Shown here one piece after another: positions 22,101 to 31,313 of a DNA stretch of 64,000 nt. Numbering within the stretch: the stretch's first letter is position 1; each line of letters starts with the position of its first letter. The notes below the pieces were generated by a model. The model was not told where the DNA came from. It searched no databases and worked only from the letters and a program-made list of their open reading frames with translations. The stretch covers positions 25,001-89,000 of the forward strand of contig WBZZ01000428.1 in the NCBI GenBank assembly GCA_019918135.1, given 5' to 3'. The position numbers were made by a program, and so were the translations under genes. This DNA comes from Paulinella micropora (Eukaryota > Cercozoa > Imbricatea > Euglyphida > Paulinellidae).

Positions 22101-23071
22101 CAACGAGCGACAAAATAACAACGGCATCAGGTAAGCCGATAATCATCGGAAATACATCAAAAGGAGTAGGCGCAACTGGAGGTTTAGAGATATATGGAAC
22201 GGCGAGCGACCCCGCGGGACCACATATACAGGCAATAACAACAGCAGATGGCTATCCAGTTTTTCAAATGTGGAATTATGCTCATAATGATATTAATTTA
22301 GGTTTTGATGCTTATGTGTCGAGAGGGGTATGGAAATCATCTTCTGCGACATCTAACTTTGTAATACAAAAAGGCACTAATCTTACTTTCTATTACAAAT
22401 CAGGAGTAACGGTGGGAAATAATATAACTTGGAATGAGGCAATGAACATAAATACATCGGGAGAGATAGTTTTACCAACAACTTCCAGCGGTAATTTATT
22501 AATACGAAAAAGACCCACTTATACTAACGACCCGCTACTACATTTTAAATCAGGAGGATATACGAATTATGGAGTGCTTACATCTTCAACTGGTTTGCTT
22601 CATGCTTGGACTACTTCAAACACCAACAGCGAGCCGTCTGGTGCTTATAATTATATTCCTTTGAATGGTTCTTGGACACCATCATCGGATAGACGGCTTA
22701 AATCAGATATTAAAACATTAGATTGCGGTGATTGTTGCGAGAAACTAATGAAAATAAATTGTTGTTCGTATTATTGGAAGGCAGACAGCAAAAAAGAAAA
22801 AAAGAACCACGGATTTATTGCGGACGAAGTTAAAAAAATATTTCCTGAATTTGTATCTGAAAGTGGGGTAAAAGCGGACGATGGAGATGGCTACCTTGAA
22901 GGAATAACATATACTGATTTTATACCGATATTGGTAAGTGGATTTCAACATTTATCAGAAAAAATGATTAATTTAGAAAAAGAAAATAAAACTTTACTTA
23001 ATATATTACAAGACCAAGCGAACCAATTAGCAGAAATACGAGCAGTCGTTTTTTCAAATGTCCAGCAATAA
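19127..23071 (+). CDS. Fibre-like virion protein with C-terminal S74 intramolecular chaperone
   Basis: 1,314 residues, ATG start, open throughout. The body repeats two modules many times: MGGFNITNVGNVDG / ITNVNLVDGVDVS-type lines and KLTGDQTITGIKTF-type lines, as in phage tail fibres; a later pair shares GISTTTLATSDKIT (near 21640 and 22080). Residues about 1185-1260 hold SDRRLKSDIKTL and NHGFIADEVKKIFPE, the signature of the peptidase S74 chaperone that trimerises fibres and then cuts itself off; the Ser of SDRRLK is present. A coiled coil follows (LEKENKTLLNILQDQANQL). Likely role: host-attachment fibre of the virus-like particle. Confidence 0.88.
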   Translation: MAGSSFKSLLGLSEIATDSLSIANLDLTNTNIVGLNTDRVPEDENPLNLYYTDLRFDTRLSTKSTTDIKEGKNLYYTEQRVRDNDEVKASTQHRSNTSNPHQTSLYNLIDTDISTPTVGQYLTYNDVDGKWRNTTIGSIDTLSDVVITAPIAMNSYLTYNSINWVNKTFPINVDEFGNISMGGNLNITGVNLLNTKDVDTWISEHEDNNDKVSADGSINTHSDVLITGTHADNQLLIYSTGQWRNTNSPFLRLDGLAMMFGDLNMGGFNIANVGNVDGIDVSALDSSVVKLTGDQTITGNKTFTTYVGVKDTNPLNTGKLFFNYNNNMGSIYSSDAGGATGYPLSFVGSSILFAPTTGGGMTLTNNVLNFNSTTAISGLPAPFYDNDASTKAYTDTKLAKDGTTAMTGSLNMGGFNITNVGNVDGIDVSTLDTAVVKLTGDQTIAGIKTFSSIINASAGLDMKSQSITNVNQLNGRSITTWLSEHDTNTAKVSASGSIDTHSDVIITTASDNQLVIYSTGQWRNVASPFLRLDGTASMTGGLNMGNQSITNVNLVDGVDVSVLDTSAVKTSGNQTIAGIKTFSSGLEITGNSTNATTKGTFVVFNSTANIGSIASLDMKTATYYNFEISAKKTSFIIDGTIVGWLNASGLDCNSSKIANLGTPTLSTDGATKGYADTLDGQNVKLTGDQTITGIKIFNGTRNDVKALTLLSQADFNNVDIINGGNITYNGARILNQNGGDIFFSQTTGDYQYFLFTLNTATSGTANQRGYVFTNVASDVKGAGLYISKLLDNKSASSDIVRFNNAGGMRFYGALDMNSNNITNGGTITGTTITSTAGISTTTLATSDKITIAQDKPLILGRTTRGLAAYTGGLELYGTSGVAGPHIQAFITADPNYPCFQLINNSLSDISLKFDCYWDGAVNDKSSSATSNFMISKCPNLLFQYASGVAVGSNITFNTAIDISSSSGLLTTKAITASGAITANAGISTTTLATSDKITTASGKPIIIGNTSKGVGATGGLEIYGTASDPAGPHIQAITTADGYPVFQMWNYAHNDINLGFDAYVSRGVWKSSSATSNFVIQKGTNLTFYYKSGVTVGNNITWNEAMNINTSGEIVLPTTSSGNLLIRKRPTYTNDPLLHFKSGGYTNYGVLTSSTGLLHAWTTSNTNSEPSGAYNYIPLNGSWTPSSDRRLKSDIKTLDCGDCCEKLMKINCCSYYWKADSKKEKKNHGFIADEVKKIFPEFVSESGVKADDGDGYLEGITYTDFIPILVSGFQHLSEKMINLEKENKTLLNILQDQANQLAEIRAVVFSNVQQ

Positions 23072-23414
23072 TACAACTAGACTTCATAGGCCACCGCCAG
23101 TCATTGAAATAGACGGCGAACTAACACCAGAAATAAAAAATCGTGTTTTAGACATTTCATTGAAGAATGAGGAGAAAAAAGTAGAGCACGAATTGGAAGA
23201 TAACTGGAATTGTTGTTGTATAACAAATAGACCGACAGACAGCCGTCTTATTAAATACTTATTTCAAATGGGTGTCATTATCTCCATCATCACCCTTTGT
23301 ATCGTAAGGCTATCTGAAAAGAACTTGCCTTGTGAGGTTGCCAACACTTATGTCGGAATCCTAACACTATTGATTGGCATTTGCCTTCCATCACCTTCTT
23401 CAATTAAGAAATGA
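23058..23414 (+). CDS. Small membrane protein
   Basis: 118 residues, ATG start, overlapping the end of the fibre gene by 14 bases. After a polar N-terminus there is a CCC cluster (NWNCCCITN) and two hydrophobic segments, MGVIISIITLCIVRL (about 77-91) and YVGILTLLIGICL (about 100-112). No family is recognised. The overlap suggests coexpression with the fibre gene. Confidence 0.65.
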   Translation: MSSNNTTRLHRPPPVIEIDGELTPEIKNRVLDISLKNEEKKVEHELEDNWNCCCITNRPTDSRLIKYLFQMGVIISIITLCIVRLSEKNLPCEVANTYVGILTLLIGICLPSPSSIKK

Positions 23415-23651
23415 ACATTCATATACTTGAGTTTTATACCACATAGCATCATTTGAGCAAATTAAAGGAATGGCTTCATCAAAACTAACACACCAATCAC
23501 TCATAGGCTTATACACACATTTAAATTTTGTTTCTATTCCTTTCTGAATACAATAAGCACAACTCTCATTCTTTTTTTCGCTTATCCGAGAGTAAAAGTC
23601 GCAGGCAGTCCGTCCTAACACAGACCACATAAATAATAATATTAATAACAT
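23400..23651 (-). CDS. Small Cys-rich secreted or membrane-anchored protein
   Basis: 83 residues, ATG start. MLLILLFMWSVLG is a signal peptide or anchor. The rest carries eight cysteines (CDF, CAYC, CVY, WCV, ICS, YECSF), suggesting a disulphide-bonded outer domain. It overlaps the previous gene tail to tail by 15 bases. Unknown function. Confidence 0.6.
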   Translation of the reverse strand: MLLILLFMWSVLGRTACDFYSRISEKKNESCAYCIQKGIETKFKCVYKPMSDWCVSFDEAIPLICSNDAMWYKTQVYECSFLN

Positions 23652-23758
23652 AATATATTACACAATATATAAACAATGTCGGAGCACAAATACCAAAAGA
23701 TTATTTTTCTGAGCAATGATTTTGCTGGAGGAAGCAAAACATTTAATAAAAATTCCAA

Positions 23759-24037
23759 ATGTCACTCACACCCACCAAAATGAATGTTAAGTTTATCCAC
23801 TATATGAACGACCAGACCGAAACCAAAACCAGAATTCTTTATATGGACAGAATTGGAATTATTGGAACATTTGCGGACAGCACCACAGCAAACATTTCAA
23901 ACCTCGGTTATAATTTGGGTGTTGTAGGATGGACAGACGGTCAATATACATTTAAAGTCCTTGAAACCGACAGCGGAAATATTGACACAGGAAATTTAGC
24001 GGGAAGAATTGTTGTGTGCCTTGAGTTCTTGGGATAA
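23759..24037 (+). CDS. Small beta-rich protein of unknown function
   Basis: 92 residues. The first Met gives MSLTPTKMNVKFIHYMNDQ; the second Met (23780) is an equal candidate. The pattern of short hydrophobic strands (RILYMDRIGIIGTF, YTFKVLETDSG, GRIVVCLEFLG) suggests a compact beta domain. Position among virion genes suggests a particle component, but this is inference. Confidence 0.55.
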   Translation: MSLTPTKMNVKFIHYMNDQTETKTRILYMDRIGIIGTFADSTTANISNLGYNLGVVGWTDGQYTFKVLETDSGNIDTGNLAGRIVVCLEFLG

Positions 24038-24048
24038 TTATATAGGAT

Positions 24049-24852
24049 GGAAAAAATCAATAGCATTAAGGTGAAGCCTGTGAAGCAGGATGGAAACGGA
24101 GATAAAAAGCAAAAGGTTATAAATTATTCAATGAGCCGTATGCTAACATATTTCTACTTGCTAGAAAGAAGAGCGGTAAGACGACAGCACTCTTTGAAAT
24201 ACTGAAACGGACTACAGACAGAAAAACCCGTATTGTCATTATTGCTTCAACAATACACAAGGACTACATTTATAAAGCAATGGTAAAGCACTTTAAGAAC
24301 AGAGGAAACCCGATGGCGATATATACCTTTCTTAAATCAGATGGTGTAAATGTCATTGATTATGAGTTAGACAAACTGAACAGACAGGACGAGCAACACG
24401 AAGGAGAAATCAAAGATGAAGAAGAAATAGAGAAGCCACAATTTCTTTATTTTGGAAAAGAAGAAAAAAAGAAAACTACCGAACCCAAAGAACGACCAAG
24501 CAAGTATATAACTCCAGAGGTTGTTTTTGTTTTGGACGATTTAGGGAGTGGATTAAGAGACAAGTCCGTAAGTGATTTGTTAAAAAAGAACAGACACTAT
24601 AAAAGTAAGGTGATTATGTCAAGTCAGTATTTGAATGACCTTAGACCAGAAGCAATTAAGCAGTTAGATTATCTATTAATCTTTCCGGGGCAATCTCAGG
24701 ATAAAATGGAACTCGTGTATAAACACTTAGACTTGTCTTTTGGTTTTGATTACTTTCTTCAAAAGTATCACGAAGCAACAAAGGAGAGATTTAATTTTCT
24801 TTATGTTTCAAGTGTTGATGATGAGTTAAGAAAAATTTTGCCTATCGGTTGA
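24049..24852 (+). pseudogene. FtsK/HerA-type genome-packaging ATPase, broken
   Basis: A Walker A-type P-loop (RKKSGKTTAL) lies near 24160 and a Walker B strand (EVVFVLDDLGSG) near 24525, followed by KSKVIMSSQYLNDLRPEA, which fits the sensor region of the A32-like packaging ATPases of Polintons, virophages and NCLDVs. In these it pumps DNA into the capsid. The longest open stretch is 24280-24852. The gene looks broken, about one break. Confidence 0.75.
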
Positions 24853-24915
24853 AATAATTATTTTTGTAATTATTTTTTATTTTGCTGAAAGATTTTTTTA
24901 AAATCTTTCTAATAT

Positions 24916-25657
24916 ATGCCAGTATCGCCTGTGATAATTTCACAACCATCAGGATATAACATCGGATACAATCCATCAATGCCATAGAAGGGAGGAAAAA
25001 AGAAAACTAAGAAGAAGGGATGTGGGCAAAAGGGAGGAAAGATTAACTGGGCTAAGGTCGGAAAAACTGCCTTGGCTGTTAATAAATTCCTTCGCGATAA
25101 TAAGGTAATCTCTAGGACTGCGGGGGCGTTGAGTAGTGTTGGGGTGCCTTACGCTGGTAGTGTTAGATTTCAATCGTCTTGAACACGAGAACCGAAACCA
25201 AATACAAAGCAACTTACAAAAGAAATATGAGTTAATACATGACGAGGAAGAAAAGGAAAAGAAAAAAAGGGAGGATTTAGAAGAAGAAAAGAAAAGGCTA
25301 GAACGAAAAGACATAGCCGATGCTAAGGAACTAAAAGAAACAATGGATAGGGAACATAAAAAACAACTTGCGGAGATTAAGGAAAGACAGGAATAAAAAT
25401 CTAGGGAACAGAAAAAGGAACAACGAATTATTCAGGAACTACAGGCAGAACAACGACATAGACAGGGATTATTGACTGCTCCAGTTGCACAGCCTATTAT
25501 AGCGAACCAGAATCCCCCTTCAACTACAAATAAACCAAAGAAAACCGCAACTACATCTTCCCCAAAAATAACTGCTATAACTGACAAAGTAAATAAACAA
25601 GAAAAAGATTTGGAAGAAGAAAAGAGACGAAGAATTATTGATGAAATGTTCTCTTAG
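24916..25657 (+). pseudogene. Small basic / coiled-coil virion-type gene region, broken
   Basis: The region starts MPVSPVIISQPSGYNIGY, then a GGKKKTKKKG-type basic run and a KVGKTALAVNKFLRDNKVI segment, then a long charged coiled coil (EEEKEKKKREDLEEEKKRLE) and a Pro/Thr-rich end. Similar Gly-Lys-rich small virion proteins sit beside the ATPase and capsid genes in other Polinton-like viruses. More than one break is likely. It is unclear whether this was one gene or two. Confidence 0.4.
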
Positions 25658-25683
25658 AAAACGAGAAAAAAACGTGTCAAAAA

Positions 25684-27430
25684 ATGAAAAATAATACAAT
25701 AATAAATCACCTAAAAAAAGCAGGCATTAATGTCCCTATAATAAAAAACAAAGGTTCAAACGACTACGCCACTAGTTTAAAGAGATGGTTATACACACAA
25801 AAAATCACTGAAAACATATCATCGGCAGAAGATGGATGGGATAAACTAGAACAATTTACAACAGAAATGATTGCTAAAAATGAAGAAAAAAAAACTTTTG
25901 TAAATAGCGCGCTATCGCCAATAGACCCGCCCCGTTTTGAAAATTCTCCAGATGCTAAACAACTTATATTTGAAATGACAAATCCACAACCAGCGGAGAC
26001 ACAACCGACAGATGTAGCACCACCAACGAGCACAAGTTCTGCGGAGCCACAGCAACAACAGCAAGAGGAGACAACCATAGTATTACCCCCCAGCGTCGCG
26101 GAGACGCCACAGCAGGAGGGTGAGGGGCGGGGATTAATGACTAATGAAATAGATGGTATAATGAAAAAATATGGATGGTATCTCGGAGCGATAGCAAGTG
26201 ATGAAATCTACAAACTAAATCCAGAAAAAAGAAAGCGATACGGATTTATTATGAATTTAGATAATCACAAACAAGCGGGGTCTCATTGGATTGCTATATG
26301 GGTAAGTCTGGATAAAGACAGGTCAGTGGAAGTGTATGACCCATTAGCGCTTTACCAACCAACGGAAGACTTTCAACAACAAATGAAACGACTAATTGAC
26401 AAAAGCCACCCAAGCACATACCTGCTTATGAAGGTTAATCAAGTAAAGCAACAATCAAACACATCGGATACCTGCGGATGGCACTCAATGAGGTTTTTAA
26501 TGGAGCGAGCGAAAGGCAACCGCTTTAAGTTTAGTTCGGGTTTCACAGACTTAAAAGAAGAAGAAGCGGAGAAATTAAAAGCACAGAATGGGTATGGTAA
26601 TTTTGATACTTTATTTGAAATATTATTTGTATTATATACAATGGACTATAAGGGAGGGCGAAGTAGTGGTATTTACTATATCAACAGCAAAAACCGAATA
26701 ACGGGTTCAGACAGCGACTTTACACACGAGATAAACTTAAAATCACTAGACAATCCAACTCACTGCAAAATTCTTCATATCTATGTACCGAAGTCGTATT
26801 ACTCTGTGGCATCACCATATAATACTTTTACATTATCCGAAGACGGGTATGAGGCTTTAATTACGATACCTGAAGGAAACTACACAATGAACAATTTAAA
26901 AAATAATTTGTCGGAGGTACTGACGGCAGAAAGTCTGAATGACTATACTTATGTTGTCTCAAGCAACAATACCAACATAGACCCAGAGGATGGTAAATTA
27001 ACATTCAGTGTTTCAAATAACGGAGGTATTCAACCGCGATTTATATTTGATAGTGATACCCGCATCCACGAGGTAATGGGTTTTGATAAAAACTCAACAT
27101 ATTTCTTCGCTAATGATTTTATTAAATCACCAAATGTAATTATTCTAACTGGTGAAAAGACTTTATACCTTCAATCGGACTTAGTTGGTGAAGGAGATAA
27201 TCATGTGCTACAAGAAATATACACTGCCAACGAAATTCCTTTTGGTGCCGTTATATAAGACGGAAGTGGATCAGAGTATGGTAAGAAATTATCAACCAGT
27301 TCAAATAATGTATTTAGGTTTTATCTTACAGACGAAAACGATCATGCTATAAATCTTAATGGTTTGGGAGTTGTTATGACTTTGTTGATTTACAGGGAAA
27401 CGAATTATTTTAATTTATTTACATCCTTCT
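25684..27430 (+). CDS. Adenain-like maturation protease and penton-like minor capsid protein in one frame
   Basis: One frame of 524 residues (25684-27258). Residues 1-150 are a helical N-terminus and a Pro/Gln/Thr-rich linker. Residues about 155-300 form a Ulp1/adenain cysteine protease: His in AGSHWIAIWVS, Asp in VEVYDPLALY, Cys in SDTCGWHSMRF. From MDYKGGRSSGIYYINSKNR (about 320) it turns into a penton-type minor capsid protein (FTHEINLKSLDN, ILHIYVPKSYYSV, EVMGFDKNSTYFF). Such genes are usually separate neighbours. Coding-like sequence of the minor capsid part goes on to about 27.43 kb, so this part looks broken about once. Confidence 0.75.
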
Positions 27431-27547
27431 TCAATTTGTTAAAATCGCGGTAGGGGTAATTTAATTAATTTTTGATTTAATTATTTTTTCTATGAATATA
27501 TTTGTGTATTAATCAACTTACACTACTGCCTAAAAATCAAAAACAAA

Positions 27548-29023
27548 ATGCCAACTCAACACGGAGGCGAACTAGACTTTTCTAGAACTGACTACATCAG
27601 TGCTTCTTATCGTTTGAATAAACTCGCTCCACGTGAGGGCTCTGGAACCTTTGAGGTCACCACTGCTGGTGGGCAAGAACGATCATTTGACCTTATCAGT
27701 CGCCCGTTCAATCTCGCTCGGTCTTATTTGAGTTTTACTTATACTATGAGAGCAGCGGGCGCCAACACTTATTCAAGAATTTTTATGGACTGCCTTTCAT
27801 CCATTAGACAAATTCAACTTCAGACCCGTAGCGGTGTTTATTTGTGCGACCTTAATAACCTCGGGACGGTTACTAAAATGCTTTGGAAGCCTGAGACATC
27901 TTTGAAGGATTTCCTTGACCTTCCTAACCACGATGTCGCTACTGGATATGGTTGTATGCTTCAAAAGTGTAATGCTAATGGATTGATTAACATTAGTGCC
28001 GCAGCAGCCACCAGAACAGATTTTCGTGGAATGACTGATGGTGCTAACAACGTGGCGGCGAGAACTCTTGCTATGTTTGCTGAACCTCCCATCAGTGCTC
28101 GTCGTCATAACGATGCCGCATTGACTGACGGGACTGGCGTGCTTTCTCCTGTAAATGTTAATTACAACGAAGCAAAATATCTTGTAGGTAGTGCCGAAAA
28201 TGCCGCCACCGCTATCAATGTAAAAATTCCTTTGAGTATGCTTATTAATACTATTTTCGCTCTTGATAAAACCATTATGTTTCCAGAGATTTTGACGATG
28301 CGGATTGTGTGGAGTGCTACTGACAGATCTAGTTATACAGTGGCTAATGGTGCTGCGACTGCTATTAATACTGCGAATGTCGGCTCCGCGGCGACGGCTG
28401 TCAGTGCCGATGTTACTAATATTGTTTTGTTTCTGGCTGTCGAAACTAATCCTGATGTCATTCAATCCATTCAGGCGAAGATTGCTAGCCCTGAGGGTAT
28501 GAGTTTTAACATTGATTATCCTTATGTGTATAAAAACACTATCGCAGCAAGCACAACACAAAACATTATTATGAGATTTGACCGCGGACACGGTCGCAGA
28601 TTGAAGAAGATTTATCACTCTGTTTTCAATAATTCTGAAACAAAGAATACGGCTTATGACCACGATAACAGAGCGCAGGCTAAGGTTGTAAGTTTTTACA
28701 CCACACTTGACGGAGCACGACAGCAGGAGTTTAATATTGATACCTCCCTAGAAGAAGACTATATGTATTTGAAGACAAAGATTGAGGGTTCAGCTTTGTT
28801 GAATGCGGACATATACAAATATAACTGGTTTTGGTGTGATGCTTGGGATAACACTCGTCCGCTGTGGAGCAAAGACCAGAATGAAATTAGCGGACTTGAC
28901 CTGTCTATGGAGCGACGATGGGAATTCATTGCGACGACTGCGAATAATGCTCACAACCATTACACCGTGGCCATTACTCAGCGAGAGGTTCAAGTGAAGG
29001 CAAATGTTATTTCAATTAGTTAA
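27548..29023 (+). CDS. Major capsid protein (double jelly-roll type)
   Basis: 491 residues, ATG start, open throughout. The N-terminus MPTQHGGELDFSRTDYIS and the stretch ISRPFNLARSYLSFTY, followed by long beta-rich segments (SSIRQIQLQTRSGVYLCDL, FNIDYPYVYKN, GRRLKKIYHSVFNN), fit the major capsid proteins of Polintons and Polinton-like viruses in length, position after the minor capsid gene, and composition. It builds the icosahedral shell as trimers. Base composition (more G and C, many GCT/GGT codons) is richer than neighbouring genes, as for a highly expressed product. Confidence 0.82.
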   Translation: MPTQHGGELDFSRTDYISASYRLNKLAPREGSGTFEVTTAGGQERSFDLISRPFNLARSYLSFTYTMRAAGANTYSRIFMDCLSSIRQIQLQTRSGVYLCDLNNLGTVTKMLWKPETSLKDFLDLPNHDVATGYGCMLQKCNANGLINISAAAATRTDFRGMTDGANNVAARTLAMFAEPPISARRHNDAALTDGTGVLSPVNVNYNEAKYLVGSAENAATAINVKIPLSMLINTIFALDKTIMFPEILTMRIVWSATDRSSYTVANGAATAINTANVGSAATAVSADVTNIVLFLAVETNPDVIQSIQAKIASPEGMSFNIDYPYVYKNTIAASTTQNIIMRFDRGHGRRLKKIYHSVFNNSETKNTAYDHDNRAQAKVVSFYTTLDGARQQEFNIDTSLEEDYMYLKTKIEGSALLNADIYKYNWFWCDAWDNTRPLWSKDQNEISGLDLSMERRWEFIATTANNAHNHYTVAITQREVQVKANVISIS

Positions 29024-29078
29024 GTGGGTAATTATTAATTTTGATAGTTAATTTATATTTTTTTAATAATATATAACA

Positions 29079-30305
29079 ATGAGCCACCAACGAAACTTAA
29101 TCGCACAAAATCCTGACGGCGAATTTATAAATGTCAGTGCTGGATATGATGGAAACCTTGAAACTAATAGTATGAAGACCGCTTTTGGTGAAGCAACTAG
29201 CGCGCAATTAACACCAGTATTACAAGAAATCTTTCCATATACCATTAATACTAGGATATGGACAAAAACAGAAACAAAATCGTCTGTGTCATTCTTGAAT
29301 AATATGGCTGAATTGAAAACAACTGCTAATGCGACGGCGGATGCTGGATTAGTAAGTAAAAGGAGAATAAAATATAGAACTGGAACAGGTGTCCTCGCCC
29401 GCTTTACTGCTATATGGACAACGGATGATACAAAAGATTACTATTCATATATTGGAATAGGAAATGACCTTAACGATGGATTTTATTTTTACAAAAATCA
29501 AGCAGGAATGAATATCGCGCATTGTGCGGGAGGTGCTGTAGATTATATTGACCAAGTAGATTGGGACGACCCTTGCGATGGAAATTATGCTATGCCAGCC
29601 TTAGACTGGAGCAAAGGAAATGTATTTCAAATTCAATTTCAGTATCTTGGGTTTGGCGCTATTAAGTTTTACATTGAAAATCCCATAACAGGATTATTTC
29701 AATTAGTTCACATGATTGAGTATGCGAATGCTAATACTGGAGTAAGCCTGCGAAATACAACATTACCTTTTACGGCAGTCATGAGAAATGATGCAAAGAC
29801 TGGAATACAAATTCTTAAAACGGCGAGTGCTAGTTTATTCATTGAGGGGTCAAATACTATTAATACAAGTATTACAAATACTGCGGAAGGGACTGAAGCA
29901 GGTAATATAACTGAAAGCCCCATTTTGAGTAGGAATAAAGCGCTATTCAATAATAGCCTAACCAACTATTCAAATGTCTTTCCTTCCTTGGTAAGTGTTA
30001 CAAATGAAGATACTAAGTCAAATGTCGTCAGAATGGTATTGAATGGGACGCTAACAGGGGCTGGTTTTGCTGATGTTGATGCCGCAACTTCAATCGTAGA
30101 TACCGACACAAAAGCGACGGCCATCGCCAACGGAACGACAATTTTTAAGATTTATGTAAATGCTGGCTCTACTCAACAGATTAATCTCAGAACATACGAT
30201 ATTCAATTAACACCGAACGATGTTTTGACATTCACACAGAAGGCTGTGTCGGCAGGTAGTGGTAGTAATATTAATGTTATCGCTAACTTCATAGAAGACC
30301 AATAA
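29079..30305 (+). CDS. Putative virion surface / spike protein
   Basis: 408 residues, ATG start, 55 bases after the capsid gene. The middle (GVLARFTAIWTTDDTKDYYSYIGIGNDLNDGFYFYK, here split: ARFTAIWTTD and YIGIGNDLNDGFYFYK) looks like a lectin-like beta sandwich, and the C-terminal third (GTTIFKIYVNAGSTQQI, YDIQLTPNDVLTFTQ) is another beta domain seen in surface proteins of large phages and giant viruses. No catalytic motif is visible. Position suggests a capsid-associated attachment protein. Confidence 0.6.
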   Translation: MSHQRNLIAQNPDGEFINVSAGYDGNLETNSMKTAFGEATSAQLTPVLQEIFPYTINTRIWTKTETKSSVSFLNNMAELKTTANATADAGLVSKRRIKYRTGTGVLARFTAIWTTDDTKDYYSYIGIGNDLNDGFYFYKNQAGMNIAHCAGGAVDYIDQVDWDDPCDGNYAMPALDWSKGNVFQIQFQYLGFGAIKFYIENPITGLFQLVHMIEYANANTGVSLRNTTLPFTAVMRNDAKTGIQILKTASASLFIEGSNTINTSITNTAEGTEAGNITESPILSRNKALFNNSLTNYSNVFPSLVSVTNEDTKSNVVRMVLNGTLTGAGFADVDAATSIVDTDTKATAIANGTTIFKIYVNAGSTQQINLRTYDIQLTPNDVLTFTQKAVSAGSGSNINVIANFIEDQ

Positions 30306-30341
30306 AGCAAAAAAATTTGATGGAAGAGGATGTAATATCAA

Positions 30342-30818
30342 TCACAAATATTTTTTTACCGCATCTTTGTTATTAAAATAAGGTTGTTGAATTAAATATT
30401 CAAGGTATGGTTTATCAATCTTAGCAACATCTTCAATTTTCATTTTTTTATACTTTCCATATTGAAGAACAACATCTTTCTTTAATATACATCCTTCTTC
30501 TGTACATGTAGCAGTCGCTATCTCTTCTCCTACATTAGCCTTTATTTCCGTAATTCCAGTTTCTTTCAAGTCAGTCGCCTTAAAAGGAGTGCTCTCTTCT
30601 TGCTGACCGAAGGTCGCATCTTCAACTACGTTGGAGTTGTCCGTTATGGTCTCCAATGGAATAACTACTTTCACATTGTCATCGCGGGGTTTGTATTGCT
30701 CATAGAAAGAAACAATGTCAGGCTTAGTCCATTTAATTGTTGGCTTTTTGACATTACCATCAAGGTTCCATTCTTCAATTTCATTCAAGTAGTCCTGTTT
30801 GGTGTTGAGGTCGGCCAT
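30342..30818 (-). CDS. Protein with C-terminal ExoX-C-like module, paralogue 1
   Basis: 158 residues, ATG start. Residues 1-45 include a short helical SAP-like stretch (QDYLNEIEEWNLDGNVKKP). The last 45 residues read YGKYKKMKIEDVAKIDKPYL then EYLIQQPYF, the pattern of the small module at the C-terminus of ExoX-type exonucleases and many stand-alone viral proteins. The neighbour at 30959-31246 repeats this module. Nucleic-acid-related function is plausible but unproven. Confidence 0.65.
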   Translation of the reverse strand: MADLNTKQDYLNEIEEWNLDGNVKKPTIKWTKPDIVSFYEQYKPRDDNVKVVIPLETITDNSNVVEDATFGQQEESTPFKATDLKETGITEIKANVGEEIATATCTEEGCILKKDVVLQYGKYKKMKIEDVAKIDKPYLEYLIQQPYFNNKDAVKKYL

Positions 30819-30958
30819 GATATTTTAGAATTGCGCTTCGTGCTACGCACTCTCGCTTATTCTAAAACATCGGAAAAATTTTAAGAAAAAAAAAAGAAAA
30901 AATAATTAAAAGAAAAACGATGTTTTATGAAACCGCGTAGCGGGTGAATAAAATATCA
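30819..30958. promoter_or_regulatory. Promoter gap with inverted repeat between the ExoX-C-like genes
   Basis: A stretch of A-rich DNA holds ATTTTAGAATTGCGCTTCG near 30822 and GAAACCGCGTAGCGG near 30928. It probably contains the promoter of the upstream-facing gene (paralogue 1). GATGTTTTATG and its partner AAAACATCGG (30864-30925) form an imperfect inverted repeat. Confidence 0.35.
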
Positions 30959-31246
30959 TTATAAATATTTTTTTACTTCACTTTTAATGTCAGTAAATTT
31001 ATCAAACCACGGCTGTTTCATAACCCATTCAAGATATGGTTTGTCAATGGTAGCAACATCTTGAATTTTTTTTCCTTTGTATTTGCCAAATGGAAAAGTA
31101 TCCTTTGGTTTTCCTTCTCTACTTTTTTCAATCGCCTTAATTTCTTCATTAATTACCTGTTGCACATCTTTTACGGAAAAGAATTCCTTCTTCTTCTCAA
31201 TTGAAAGTTGTTCAAATTTTTCACATAGTCTGGTGAGGGTGGTCAT
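30959..31246 (-). CDS. ExoX-C-like small protein, paralogue 2
   Basis: 95 residues, ATG start. Residues about 50-95 (FGKYKGKKIQDVATIDKPYL then EWVMKQPWF) match the end of the neighbouring 158-residue protein in phase and spacing. The N-terminal half is a different helical segment (TRLCEKFEQLSIEKKKEFF). The two genes look like a tandem duplication of the module with swapped N-termini. Confidence 0.7.
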   Translation of the reverse strand: MTTLTRLCEKFEQLSIEKKKEFFSVKDVQQVINEEIKAIEKSREGKPKDTFPFGKYKGKKIQDVATIDKPYLEWVMKQPWFDKFTDIKSEVKKYL

Positions 31247-31313
31247 TGGTCTATATAGAGTGGTAAAAAATTTTATGGAAAAAATTAATTATTTGTTTAC
31301 CATTTTTATTTTT

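Noticed and set aside
27797-28663. 288-residue minus-strand frame opposite the capsid gene
   Set aside because: Its composition is that of a shadow frame; the plus-strand capsid protein explains the region.
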